DNA from: Diospyros lotus
Lineage: Eukaryota; Streptophyta; Magnoliopsida; Ericales; Ebenaceae
Assembly: GCF_014633365.1 (NCBI RefSeq)
Contig: NC_068346.1
Location: 12,297,030-12,361,029, forward strand
Reading direction: 5' to 3'
DNA: 64,000 nt
Shown: positions 23,100-35,600 of the stretch, one piece after another
Position numbering within the stretch: the stretch's first letter is position 1
How the letters are laid out: every line of letters starts with the position of its first letter
The notes under the pieces: generated by a model
What the model saw: the letters and a program-made list of their open reading frames with translations, nothing else
Database searches by the model: none
Told to the model about the DNA's origin: nothing
Program-made: the position numbers and the translations under genes

Positions 23100-25022
23100 T
23101 AGACCAACGAAATGATGTTGCCTTGATATGAACTAGTGAGTGTGTTCCACGTGGCTGCCATGTCATCAAAATAGACCAACAAGATGATGTTATCTTAATA
23201 TGAACGAGTGAGTGTGCTCTACATGGCTACCTTGTCATCAAAAATAGACCAACAAGATGATGTTGCTGATAGAGTTGTAACTTGGGAGCCAATCATAAGA
23301 GTTGTGAGTTGGCTGGATTTCTAATTAATCTTGGACATATTTTGATTAATATCAGTATTTCTTTTTTAATACGTGGCGATACGCTCATCTGTGTATTTTA
23401 CTATTTAGATGAATCTCAAAGAGTGTAGCAATGTTAATCCAGTTATGATGAGATAATACTAATGAGATCGAATGGCTGATATTTCATTCTTAAACTATTC
23501 CTAGTCATAGGATTATAAAGTGGGGCATCTATAGTACCATCAAGACTAGTACACACTATGCATGCTTGTAAAGAGGGAAGTTGATCTCATTGACTACTTA
23601 TGTGGTGACACTAATGCAAGTGTGTAGGTGCTCATTGATGATTGAGTTCACTGAATAACCTAACTTGAGAACACCCAAATGACAATTCTTACTAAATGTC
23701 AATTGGGAGTTCTATGTGGCAACAAATGCTAGTAATCTCTTTTTCTAAGATACCATAGTTATCTTGTATGAGGATTGTCATGCTTTGATGCCACTGTACG
23801 GGGTCCAGTAAGATGAGTCCCTAAATAGGGTGGTTATTGAGTATGATTTGAATCATACGAAGGTAGGTGAGTACGCAAGATGGAATCTATCGACCTTAGT
23901 AAGATTTAAAAGGCATATACCCTATGTGAATGATGAAGTCACAACTCGAGAAGTCGTTAGCCAACGTGGATAGTTGAGAATTAATAAGAGTTATTAATTC
24001 GACTATATGAGTTGTGAACTTAACATTCGTACACATAGTGTTGGTTATTAGAAGTTTGACATTTTATCATACTTCTAGACTATATATACCAAGGCATTAT
24101 GATAGAGGGATCGAATAACACTGAAACTCATCATGAAAAGGTTCATTAGAAGTGTCATTTGTATTTCATTATGATATGGAGGTCATGATACGTTGCTAGA
24201 CGTCAATTTTGGTCTAAGGGAAAGATAATAATTTTTGTCGTGAGATGAAATAAATTAAGGATCATAATTAAAGAGTTTTATTAGGAGTAGAATTCTATAA
24301 ATTGCCTTTTGCCATCTTCATAGTGAATCTATAAGGTCACATACAAATAAAGAGAAGTTTCATGAAAATTCAGTGGGACTGAAAAATATTTTTGGGGCTC
24401 GAAAGAATTAGTGAATTTTTGGGGTGAGTTAGCACTCACGGAAAAGTTCACGGGATGTTCACAAAATAAGCAAAAAAAAAAAAGGTGAAAAACAGCAATG
24501 GGTTGGGCCAAGGCCCAGCATGTCCAAAACATGCTTGGGTTTTCTATAAATCCCTAGTTTAACTAGGGTTTGGGTTGGCTCTCTCATTCTTACCTCTAAC
24601 CTCTTTGGCTTTCTAGAGAGAGAAAATGATTTTTGAGAAAAATCAAGAATATTTCCAAGTGTTAGATTAGATCTTGCATAGTTGATGCGAGGAGAACGAA
24701 GAGGCATGCTCATGGACATCAATTGAAACTTCTCTTTGGTGTGGATTACTTATAGAGGATGAGAAACACCTCGTGGCACAAAAATTCATCCATTCTACAT
24801 CGAACAACCAAAAGGTTTGTTTTTCGTTATATGTTCTTCATTTTTAAGAGATTATATATTTGTAAACTAAATCCGTTCATTTTGGGTTTCAAGATTAACC
24901 AAAGAGTTTGGTTGATCCAAATAATTTTTAAATTTCTACTGCGTTTAGATCAAAGAAACCCAATAGTTACCTTGATATGGACTAGTGAGTGTGCTCCATG
25001 TGACTGCCATGTCATCAAAATG
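23100..25022. repeat. 72-bp tandem repeat, third copy split by a solo LTR
   Basis: The unit starts TAGACCAACRARATGATGTT and ends CCATGTCATCAAAA. Copies lie at 23100-23170 and 23171-23244. The third begins at 23245, is interrupted after GATGATGTTGC, and resumes at 24966 with GTTACCTTGATATGG to 25022. Confidence 0.85.
23267..24965 (+). mobile_element. Copia-type solo LTR (about 1.7 kb)
   Basis: The insertion splits the third 72-bp repeat unit, which gives the ends directly: TGATAGAGTTGTAAC at 23267 and GAAACCCAATA at 24965. The flanks are GTTGC (left) and GTTAC (right), a 5-bp target duplication with one mismatch. It has a TATA box (TCTATAAATCCC at about 24543-24554). Its 3' part (TTTGGGTTTCAAGATTAACC...CTGCGTTTAGATCAAAGAAACCC) is typical of copia LTR ends. 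There is no internal region, so it is a solo LTR. The right end does not close with CA, probably through mutation. Confidence 0.78.
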
Positions 25023-25500
25023 CCACGTTAACAATACCACGTCTCCAAGTTACATATATGGCAACTCCATATAGTGAACTATTCCAATCTCCTCAAAAAC
25101 TTCCATATATCTGTTTTGAACTTTTCATATATGAACAAGAATTCCACATATATATAATATATATGTCTTCTAGCTTTTTCCATTCCAAGAATACTATCTA
25201 AACTTTCCATACATAGCTCAAATACTCAAATTTTTAGAAAACTCTCTAAAAGCTTGTTTCCATATATAATGAAATCTCCATATATATATAAAAAGTTTCC
25301 ATATATAACATGTGTCATGAAAGTACTAGAGAACAGCTTTGTAAGCCTTATGAAGGTTCCATGCTTTATTAGTACATAAAATATAAATGTACATTCATAT
25401 TCACACATGTTAATCATCAAAATTTACAGTCAACAAACTATAGGCTAAATATGAAAACTCGGACTATGGCAGTGGGCCATTCACCAACCTAATCATAGCA
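25023..25500. other. AT-rich gene-free stretch
   Basis: This holds several CCATATATA-type short repeats and no gene. It lies between the tandem repeat and the LINE remnant. Confidence 0.5.
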
Positions 25501-25507
25501 AGAGGGA

Positions 25508-26243
25508 GTGGGCCAATCTAATTTTTTCTTTCACGGGGGCCATGCACAAGATGTGTCGAGAAATGCTATGCAACCCAAAAATGGATTTGATAGGCTTCTT
25601 GTGCATTTGAAAAGTTCTTGGGCTGATAAGGTAAATTTGGGTGTTGAGCAATTGCCCAAAAAATTGGGCTATTATCCGCCCATGGATTTTCCCAACGAGT
25701 GCCCCACTGTTCGGTTCTTTAATATTGTTATTGAGTAGGGTCTTTAGTACCAGCGAAACACTTTAGTGGAATATTTTATTGATAAACGCCTACCATTTTT
25801 AGTGGTGCAGTCATTGGCAAAGAGCTTTTGGACTCGTTATGGCCTTCTTAAGGTAATTTCAAACAAATTGGGTTGTTTTTTTATTTCAATTTAACAGCAA
25901 GGAGAGCATGATAAAAGTGTTTGATGAAAAGCCATGGCATTTTGCTAATCGGCCATTAATTTTAAAAATTTCGATATGAATCTATCTTAGGACACACATA
26001 CATCTTTGCCTTTATGGGTTAAAATATTCAATATTTCATTTGAGGGTTGGAATGAAGAGAGGATTACTACTGTTGCTAGTGCCCTTATCAAATTGATCCA
26101 TGTAGATTTTACAATTGAATATCGGTCTCAAATGGGTTATGCGAAAGTTTGTATTGAAATGGATGTGTCTTTGTCTTTTTCTCACCATGTAAATCTTTAT
26201 AAAGGTCGAGATGAGTGCATTGGTGAGGCAAGTCTAGTGAAAA
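25508..26243 (+). pseudogene. LINE ORF1 remnant, N-terminal part (DUF4283-like)
   Basis: The segment encodes, with shifts and stops, a plant L1-type ORF1. It begins FFFHGGHAQDV, then a block ending in KAMAFC (about 25920-25950, normally the PWHF motif). The well kept DUF4283-like stretch SLPLWVKIFNISFEGWNEERITTVASALIK and YRSQMGYAKVCIEMDVS lies at 26006-26190. ORF1 proteins bind element RNA. The frame is cut after SLVKI by an LTR-like insertion and resumes at about 30486 with the zinc knuckle. Confidence 0.78.
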
Positions 26244-27079
26244 TCTAACAACTCAATAAACGGGTTTGGTCGGGATGAGTGCACTGGTGAGGCAAGTCTA
26301 GTAAAAATGTAATAACCCAATAAATGAGTTTAGGTTACTCTATGATATTTTTACATGAGTTGCACATTTTTATTAATTAATGATTTTAAGCCATTATATT
26401 TGATGTTTGAAGATGGAATATGCATGTTTATAATCAATCATAATTGCGTGTGCAATTTTATATAAATCAATTTTCAGGGTACATTTTATAATTTTGTAAA
26501 AATTTAGGGACTTAAGTGTAAATAATAAAAATTTTAAAATCTTAGGTCCATCAAGCCCTAATGACGTATTTTTGGTGCATAATGAGATTTGTCAATATTT
26601 TATAATGTGTCGGTTGTCAAAATGACTATTTTGTCATTTTTAAGTAAAATGACTATATTTCTTTCATTAAAAGTTAACGGAGACTAAATTACTATTGTGT
26701 GTTAATGGTTGATAAAAAAAATATTATTAAATAGTTAATGATATTTTAGTAAGCTATTAATTATGATAATTGTTTTAGTCATGTGTTAATTCTTATATAA
26801 TGTTACGTGTGTAATAGTTATATATATATTTATATTATATTAAAAAAATTAATAAAGTAGGAGATTATTTAATTAATTAAAAAAAAATTGAAAGTGGGAC
26901 TGGCGAAGCACACTATACACTCGTGATGCTGGCAATTATAAATTGAGTGAAGAGAATTATAATTAGAGATTTAAAAGTGGAGGCCACGTAGGTGGGCATT
27001 ATCTTGTATATATATATATATGATATATTATATAATATAATATATATTAAAAAGAAAGAAAATGAATATAGTCACACAT

Positions 27080-27503
27080 GAGTGTGATTTTGTTCACCCT
27101 AGGTCACATCGTTTTAGGGTAAAAATATCGTTTTAATCTCTTTTGTTATTTACTATCTCATTGTTCTCTTCTTTCTCTCGTTGCCTACTCGTCGGTCGAG
27201 CGTCGCTTACCCATCACCATTTCTCAACCCATTGGTAAGGCGGTGAATTAGAGATGACAAGTGAAAAAAGAAAAAAGAGAGAAACGAGATGAGTAAAAAG
27301 GTCAAGGTGACGAGGTAATGTTGTGGGTCTAAGAGGTAGCGACGATGATGTAATGGGAGAAAATAAAGAGAAGGTGAGGCAACGATTGGTGAGTCGACGA
27401 CAAGAAAAAAGGAGAGAGAAATAGGATAATAAATAAAAAAAAAAAATCAAAATAACGTTTTTATTCCCAAGTAAAGTCACCCAAGCTAAATAACTTCGCA
27501 CTC
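27080..27503. mobile_element. MULE-type MITE, GAGTGTGATTTTG ends
   Basis: The left end GAGTGTGATTTTGTTCACCC and right end CACTC (reverse complement GAGTGCGAAGTTAT) are an inverted pair. The flanking nonamers GTCACACAT (27071-27079) and ATCACACAT (27504-27512) differ at one position, a 9-bp target duplication. The interior has a CT-rich left arm and a GA-rich right arm, partly complementary. No coding capacity is seen. Confidence 0.75.
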
Positions 27504-27575
27504 ATCACACATGATATATGGATGGTTGTCATATTTAAAAAACAAAAAAATAATTGAAACGTGATAGTAGTGTCA

Positions 27576-27746
27576 GAGTGCGAATTTGTTCACCTACTTT
27601 TACGGGGTGAACATCACTCTCACAACTTAATGAGTAACGAAACGACATGTTATTTTGGGTGGCATGTCGTTTCGTCACTCATCATCCTCGCAAAAGTTGT
27701 GAGGGTGATATTCAACCCCTTGAAAGGGGTGAACAAAATTTGACTC
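27576..27746. mobile_element. Short hairpin MITE of the same family (171 bp)
   Basis: The ends GAGTGCGAATTTGTTCACC and (reverse complement) GAGTCAAATTTTGTTCACCC form long inverted repeats, so the whole element folds into one hairpin. Its centre has ACGAAACGACATG facing CATGTCGTTTCGT. The flanks GTAGTGTCA (27567-27575) and GTAGTGTCG (27747-27755) are a 9-bp target duplication with one mismatch. Confidence 0.82.
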
Positions 27747-29689
27747 GTAGTGTCGGCGCAATAATGCGCCTGACAAGTTGGATTAGAATATATAATATTA
27801 TATTATATTAATATAAAAGAAGTAAAAAGAGGAGAGTAGGGTAGGGGCAGCAGGGAGATTAAATTATGGGTGTGCAACTTACAAAAGTAAATATATATAT
27901 ATATTATTTATTATAATTGAAGAAGGCAGAGTAGAAGCCTAATAATATACAGCCTCTTTTTAATTAAAGTGCGTGGGATGAATATGGATATATATATATA
28001 CATAATATGTTATTAAGATATATTATATATTATATAAAAAAGAAATTGAAATGAAAACACGTGAAGTTGCCTTCATATAATTTGTAATATATTATGTATT
28101 TTATATTAAAAAAAAAAAGAAAGAAAGAGCAAGTGGCAGGCAGACGAGCCTATAAAATTTTAAAGTGAAACCAAGCAAAGAATTTTAAATTTAAGATGTG
28201 AATGGATTGACTGTATGTATATTATATTATATATTTATACATAAAAGAGAGGAAATGATGTGCGCTCCTCTAACTCTCTCTTTCTCTCTCTCCCATGTGA
28301 ACGTATATATTATATATAATGAATAATACTATTTATCTTCAATAAAAAAATAACAATAATTTATGTGGCCCTGGTCATATATCAATTTTTATTAGTATTA
28401 TAATAAAATTTATTAAATATCCTTCCATCTTTTTTAATCAAACACTAGCATGTGACTGACTTCTACATAGATTACTGTTTATCTTTACTAGAGAAGAACA
28501 TCATTACTCATATATAATATATTACTCTTTCTTTCTCTTTTTTATATAAATATATGTTATATATAATATATTAGTTTTTATCTCTCTTATGTTAATTTAA
28601 TATATATATATAAATATATTATGATTAATAAAAAGAAATAAAAAGCCCTTTGCCTCATCTTTCCATTTTTTAATTTCTCTATGTTACGCGTTTTGCCCTT
28701 TCTCCTTATCTATCTCCATAACTATTAATCTCGCTTTAAATACCTTAACAACTTAATTTAAGTAAGAATTTAAAAAAAAAAGTATTTGATACAAATTCTT
28801 ATACCTCATCTTCATTTCACATGCAAGTTCATATATCTCTTTTCTATTTTAAAAAAAATTATTTTTTTATTTTAAAATTTCTATTCTTGAAATTATTATT
28901 ATTGAATAAATTAATCTTATTAAGGTATAACTTTTTATGGTTATATCTGATTTGAATACTTGATGAATCTTGTCAAAAAGTTTAAATAAGGTTCGATTTA
29001 CTCTATATTTTTAAAGGAATGATATTCTTCGTTATAGTAAGCTCTATCTTTTGATTATTCGTATTTTTCTAATCACTTGATCCTTGAGGAATCATATTTA
29101 TTTCATGATATTCTGTTCAAATAGTATTATAGCTTCATAATACATGTATTGTTGATTATTTAGTTAATTAATATCATTAAAGGGCACTTAGGTTCTAATA
29201 ACTTTAGATTGCCTTCCTTGTTGTTGTAAAAATTATACATATGGATAAAATTACTTCTTTTGCTTTCAAATCTACCCAAATTGAACTTAATGATGTCAAA
29301 CAATGTCATGGCTGAAAGTAATGGAAAGATAACCCTTAATATGTCTGGAAGATTTATTTTATTTCTAATCGATGAAATAACAAAACTTGCGAACCGGATG
29401 ACATAATGCCTCATAAATAATGTTGGTTATTAATATGTACATTAATTGATTTTATGTTATAGTTGATTGTGACTGAAGCTATATGTTATAAATGTACATC
29501 CATGAGCATGATAATGTGCATATTATATGACCATGTATGAGCATATGCTTGGAATATTTAAGAATATATGATCATGTATGGATATATATGCTTTGAAATT
29601 GCTTAAATGTTGCATGATGGTCAATGTGTGCGTGCGAACTGTGTCCGTGGGGTATACTCACAAGCTCAGTAGACAAAAGTCTAACGCAA

Positions 29690-29910
29690 GGGAGCCAAAT
29701 ACTCGCCTCATGAAAATTAGTGCATGGGAGCTTCAGCTCACTGTGCTCTCTTGATGAAAATCCGTGAGTAAGAGCTTCGGCTCACTATGCTCACTTGATG
29801 AAAATCAATGCATGAGAGCTTCGACACACTATGCTCTCTTAACGAAAATTTGTGCGTGGGAGCTTGAGCTTACTATGGTTGCTTAATGAAAATCAGTGCA
29901 TGGAAGGACT
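29690..29910 (+). repeat. Four-copy tandem repeat with GGGAGCTTCAGCTCAC motif
   Basis: The repeated phrase is roughly ATGAAAATCAGTGCATGGGAG, then CTTCAGCTCACTGTGCTCTC, with a period of about 55-60 bp and four diverged copies. GAGCTTNRGCTC is a small palindrome in each unit. It lies in the long LTR-like insertion. Confidence 0.75.
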
Positions 29911-30485
29911 ATGGTTAACAATTTAATGATTATGTTTGCATATATATAAATTAGGTATGTTTTTTTAGGCCTTGGATGCTAGTGTGACTTATGTGGGCCT
30001 TGAGGGCCATATATATGCATGTTGTGAAGCATTGTGTGGGTAAGTTTAATGTAAATAAGTAATTTCATCGCTTGTTTCGATTCCTATTGGTTCTCGTCTG
30101 TTTTAAATTAATACTTGTTGAGTCTTACAACTCATACTTGCTTTTACATCATTCCAAGTAAGAGGAAAACGAAACTCAAGGATAAGCCCAGTGGAGCTCG
30201 ATCCTCCTTGGGTAGATTTGTGTATAGAGCAATCCCAACCAAAAAGTTCTTTGAGGATTATCACATTTGTTATATTGAATTTAATTGAACGTTTTGAGAA
30301 TTATGGATAAATAAGCCTTTAATGTTTGTATTAAGTGAACTTATGGTTTTTATATTTATTTTGCTTCTGCTATTAAAAAAAATGACAATTTTTTTACTTG
30401 AGTTTTTATCTATGTCAATTTTTCTGAGATTTTCTCTTAAATTCCTTTGATAATGGGATCTATGAAATAAGATCTTCACAGAAAA

Positions 30486-31214
30486 TGCCAATGAAGTATC
30501 GGAGGTGCTTTTTTTTTGTTCACATTGTTGTGTTTTGGGTCATATGGTCTCAAAATGTCCAAAGGTTCCCGCTACAGCTCCAAATACCTCGACAGTGCTA
30601 GGTTTAGCAAGCTAAAAAGATAAAGGGAAAGTGAGTGATCAGGTTAAGGGAAACAAGCATGTGAGTATTGACTTAGGTAAGGCTCATTCCCATGTGTCAA
30701 TCCAAGTTGTTGCTAAGCAGGCATCTAGGGTTATTTTTACTCATCATAATGATGTAAGGACCTAATTTGAGAATTGGTTTTATACTCTTATGAAGAAAAA
30801 TAAAATATTCCTTTTTATTGGAGATATGGAAGAGCTTACATCGAAGGTGATAGGTGTGAATTGAGGATAGAGGCAAGAGTGTTATGATTAAGGATGATGC
30901 TTCATCATCTACCAAGGCTAATAGTTATGATTCTGATTATGTTATAATGAAGTCCAAGTCGCAGCACAAGAGAGAAATGAATAAGAAGAATGCCCTTGCT
31001 CTGGTTAAGCAAGGTTTGGAGGATGCTGGTTCTATGCTCGCAGATCTAGCTTGAAGCTTTCATTTTATTTCTTTTTTGTGTTCTTCTTGTTTGTTTTGTC
31101 TTGTCGTGGAGGTGTTTGGTTTTTTTTGTGCTTGGGATATGCCTTAGTATAAGCTGTAAACGTTTTGTGATTTTTTCTCTATTTAATTTAATTTTTACTT
31201 ACAGAAAAAAAAAA
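30486..31214 (+). pseudogene. LINE ORF1 remnant, C-terminal part and LINE 3' tail
   Basis: After the LTR-like insertion, the LINE frame continues as KYRRC and a shifted CSHCCVLGHMVSKCP, the CCHC zinc knuckle of plant L1 ORF1. A Lys-rich tail follows, ending VKQGLEDAGSMLADLA and a stop at about 31054. About 150 bp later the sequence ends in TTTACTTACAG and a poly(A) run at 31204-31214, as LINE 3' ends do. No ORF2 (endonuclease/reverse transcriptase) lies between, so this copy is an ORF1-plus-3'-tail deletion derivative. Confidence 0.7.
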
Positions 31215-32220
31215 TATGTCACCAAAGCTAGTTCCCACCACCTCTATTATTCACTTTCCTAGCTAATAGAAAATATGATCTCTATTATTTGCCTTCCTAG
31301 CTAATAGAAAATATGGTTTTAAAAATCTCAAACCCTTTATCTCTTTCTCTATAAAAGCTTTATGGCTCCAAGAAATTTAGAAAGTTTACGGATCAATTTT
31401 TGACATGTATTTCTTTAGATGGGGTTAAAGATTATAAAATCAACTTTTGTGCACCTCCATATCAATTTTATTATATTATGCAAGTTAACTTTATTAAGTT
31501 TTTGATGCAGACTTGAATGTAGTAAAATACTAAAATATTTGAAAGATTTTGGTTGAAATTGTGCCAATGGGTATGAAATATTTCTTTTGTAAGCCATGGG
31601 TGCGAAATTGAGTTAGGGGCGATGAGTTATAATTTTAGGTAATTGATTCCATATAACAATGAGAAAGATGAAGACAAAAATAAGAGAAAAGTACCATGAT
31701 CGTGTTGCAATAAGTAATGTTTTCGTAATTGATTATCTAGGTCATTAATTATAAAACTCCTATATCTCTTTTTTTTCTTCAATTGAACCCAACACTTATT
31801 GCTATCATCATCCGTTGGAGATGATCAATTCAATTATCGTTGAGCTCATCTAAACTTTTTCATCTCTTGTTATTTTTTTTCTCTATCTCCTATTTTGTCT
31901 ATTGTTCATTTTAATTATACGGAGACTCAAAATCCATTTAGGTTTATGAAAATATTGTTCACTCTAATTATATGAATGGGTTCATTTTTAAAATTTTAGT
32001 TAGAGATATGCATATATGAGAGAGAATGTAGTGATAAAATAATTGTGTTTTTTCATTTTTTAACAATAGAAAAGATTGTTGTTATTTTTAAAACTTGAAG
32101 TGTAGCTTTTGTAATTAAAGCAAACTTTAAGAGTGGTAGTTGTAATTTGAAGAATAAATGAGGGGTTTACCTATATAATAATATAATAAAAATAATATAA
32201 TAAAAACAAAAGAAAATAAT
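31215..32220. other. Gene-free stretch left of VIM with a 39-bp duplication
   Basis: CTTCCTAGCTAATAGAAAAT and its context are duplicated in tandem (about 31234-31316, period near 39 bp). The rest is AT-rich with no gene. Confidence 0.55.
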
Positions 32221-32295
32221 GGTTGAGATTTATATTATATGGATATAAAGAGACGAGAGAGGAAAGAAGCAGGGAATGCGGTCAGAATGTTAGAG

Positions 32296-32536
32296 GAGTC
32301 AACGTATCTGGCCAATGGCTTTGGAGACATGTCAGAGGGAGTTGTGTTGGGGTGGGAATTTCCAGCCCAATCCCTAAAATGTCCAAATTTCAAACTCCCG
32401 CCCACCTATCCCCACCTCTCTCCTCACCTCCTCAGCCCCCCCGCCCCGCCCCGCCCCGCCCCGCCCCTGCCCCTTCCCTCCCCTTTATTATTGTCATCAT
32501 CATTTATATTTTACAAACCTAAAGCCAACTCATTCA

Positions 32537-32567
<31 letters not shown>

Positions 32568-32614
32568 GAATCCCTTTCCATTCACGCCGCTTCCCCTCTT
32601 CCCCCTCCTACTCC
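32296..32614 (+). promoter_or_regulatory. VIM promoter and 5' UTR
   Basis: The region holds the AATGTCCAAATTTCAAAC motif shared with 8510-8531. It also holds ACTCCCGCCC (about 32394-32403, near the E2F core TTSSCGS but not a perfect site), a repeated CCCCG tract (about 32438-32467), and a (CT)n microsatellite at about 32540-32569 just before the start codon. E2F control is known for S-phase methylation genes of this family; here it is only a weak inference. No clear TATA box is placed. Confidence 0.5.
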
Positions 32615-35600
32615 ATGGCGCACGATAGCAACCTCCCCTGCGACGGCGACGGCATTTGCATGATCTGCCGCCAGAAGCCGCCGGAGCACGAAACCCTCCT
32701 CTGCAAGACCTGCGCCACTCCCTGGCACTTCTCTTGCCTCTCCACTCCCGAAGAAACCCTAGCCGACACCCTCCAGTGGGACTGCCCCGATTGCTCCTTT
32801 GTTGCGCAGACGGATCCCCCCGCCGCGGACCTTTCTGGCGCATCTGAATCTTCCGGCAATCTCATCGCCGCCATTCGCGCGATCGAGTCGGACGGCTCCC
32901 TCACCACTCAGGAGAAGGCCAAGCGCCGCCAGGAACTCCTGAGCGGCAGCGCAAAATCGGCCTCGATTGAGGCCGGGAGTAGCAGCAAGGAGAGGGCCAA
33001 GGGCGATAAGGACGTTCTGGACCTTCTGGATGGGAGTCTGAACTGCTCCTTCTGTATGCAGCTCCCGGAGAGGCCCGTCACGGTGGGTTCATTCCTATTT
33101 TTCCTATGTTCCACAATATTTTATTTCTCGAACGATTGTTGTCTAGCAGGTTGCTTGACTTGATTGTTTCTATGTGTGTGTGTGTGTGTGTGTCTACACA
33201 CATCGCGAATTCATAATACAGTATGGATTTCATTGTCATCTGGTCTCAAAAACGTTTTAACTGACACTTGAGGCGGCTATTGTGTTTGGATGCCCGCATG
33301 TTCTGGATGCTTTGTTGTCAAAATCTTAGTCGTTCTCCATTCCGAAGGGGTGCTATTTTGACACTATTACTTATGTATTTAAGTTTTTAGTGTACTCACA
33401 AAATTTCAAGCGCTTGTGAGCTTTCTCTATCCGCAAATTGTCTGAAGTACTTTGATGCTATGTGGCAGTCTGAAAGGAATCGCTCAAAGCTGAAATTAAA
33501 CCATCATTTTGTCTGGCTTCTGCTAGCTACCTATTATAGTCGTAGTAATTTATAAGAACCAGCCAGCCAAACATTTTCCCGGAAGCTGTAGTTTTTGTGG
33601 TTAGTTCCCAAATATTCTCATAGTTTAACACTCACTTACAGGAATCTTAGGAATCTTTGCCAACGGTTCAATACCGAATTTTTTTTTTTTTTATTTGTAT
33701 GTGGTACTTTTTGTAAGAATATGATTGAATCTCTAATTAGAAAACAAAAAAAAATCAATTTCCTATAAATTTTCTGAATTCAATTTTATACTATGAATTG
33801 GAAAACATCAAAAAGCTGGTTTGTAAAATTTCTGGAAATGAATACTGTTGTTTTCTACGATTGAACATGGCCTTAGATTCTAATGGGCTTAATGCATATA
33901 ATGCTACACATATTCTAGCCTTCCCTGGTTCTTTCCTGTCAGTTATTCAATATTTGCTGTTTTGGAATCAGCGCTGAAAGACAGACATTCTATATGTGCA
34001 CTTGGTGATGCGAACTGTTGTTTCTACTTTCAAGATTTGAAAGAAAAAAAGAGCCTTGCCTGCAGAAATGGAAATTTAATAGAATGGTGTGATCACTGAA
34101 GCATACAATGGACTGCAGATGAAATATAAATGCTGAAATGAGTTTGCACATCTCCCCCCCCCCCACCCCCCACCCCACTCCCCATGACCAAAGAGTAGTA
34201 TGCTGAAATGAGTTTGCACATCTCTTGCCTGCAGAAATTGGGGGAGGGGGGTTGGAATTTTTCCTCCATGACCAAAGAGTAGTATGGGGAAAGGTTTAAG
34301 CAACCACCTAATCTTATTTACTTGTATTTTTCAGACACCATGTGGTCATAATTTTTGCCTCAAGTGCTTCCAGAAATGGGTTGGTCAAGGAAAGCGTACT
34401 TGTGCAAATTGCCGGAGTTCTATCCCGCCAAAGATGGCAAGTCAACCTCGAATCAATTCTGCACTTGTTATTGCCATCCGAATGGCTAAAATTTCAAAAT
34501 CTAACTCCATGGGGGCTCCTTCAAAGATATACCATTATGTCCACAACCAAAACCGTCCTGAAAAGGCTTACACCACTGAGCGAGCTAAGAAACCAGGGAA
34601 AGCTAATGCATGTAGTGGAAAGATTTTTGTCACAGTTCCACCAGATCATTTTGGACCTATTCTACCAGAAAATGATCCAGAGAGGAATCAAGGTGTGTTG
34701 GTGGGGGAGACTTGGGAGGATAGGATGGAATGCCGACAGTGGGGTGCTCACCTTCCTCATGTTGCTGGGATTGCTGGACAGGCAGATTATGGTGCACAGT
34801 CTGTTGCACTATCTGGAGGTTATGAAGATGATGAGGACCATGGTGAATGGTTCCTGTACACTGGAAGGTATGTTCATGGGCGCATTAATTGATTTTTCTA
34901 CTGTAAAAAAAACCTGCAATCTCTATTTTTTATTCTGTAAAAAAAGGGCCTTGAATGTGTTCAGCATTGTAAATTATTTTTAGCGAAATTGTGCTTCTTG
35001 TACTCTAATTCTTATGTGAAAACAACTAATGGTCATAAACAGATGGTTTAAATTAACAAAATAATCCGCTTTAAGTTGATTGTAGTCCTTCATGATGGAT
35101 GGATTTTAGCTAAACCATTTAGTTTTATGTATGTGCCAAGCATATGACTGCTGGTCCCATAAGGAATGATTTCATTCTATTTTTATCTCACAAAGTGACA
35201 TGTATGAGTCATTATTTCACTGTCACTGAAATTGCACTTTATGATTATGGTTATAAATTGTCGTGATTCATCTAGAGTTTATTCACTGCAATATTAGGAG
35301 CAAGGTTACCTGAAGATTTTATTACTCCATTGATTTTTTTTAATGTCTTCACATCACTACCAAGGTTTACATAGAAGCAGCAAACCAAATGGAATAAACT
35401 GAAGCCTTGTTAAATGGAGTTTTGGAATGATATATTCTAATTTTGGATTAAAATTGTTTTATCAAATATTAATTGTTAAAAGAAAATTGTACCAGGAGAA
35501 GCTTGCTGTAGTTATAGAACTTTTATCAATTGGAACTGTGGTTTACAACGTTCCCTATATTGTTTCATGGAAGAAAATTATCTGTGTCTGGCTATTTATA

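Larger units (their letters stand above)
26244..30480 (+). mobile_element. Long LTR-like insertion in LINE ORF1 (about 4.2 kb)
   Basis: The LINE frame breaks after GAAAA (26239-26243) and resumes after another GAAAA (30481-30485), so the insertion carries a 5-bp target duplication. Its start reads TGTAATAACCC, typical of gypsy LTRs, and it ends CTTCACA. The left junction was itself tandemly duplicated: about 64 bp of LINE plus LTR start occurs twice (about 26203-26330), and the first copy keeps the exact duplication. Two MITEs and a 4-copy tandem repeat lie inside. No gag or pol was recognised, so a very long solo LTR is the simplest reading. A non-autonomous element is the alternative. Confidence 0.6.

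Noticed and set aside
29690..29910. CRISPR-like array
   Set aside because: The units are diverged, contiguous tandem repeats without unique spacers of constant length, in a plant LTR.
32223..32628. Two long plus-strand frames overlapping the VIM promoter
   Set aside because: They are readings of the CCCCG and CT repeats in the VIM 5' region, in frames that do not join to VIM coding sequence.
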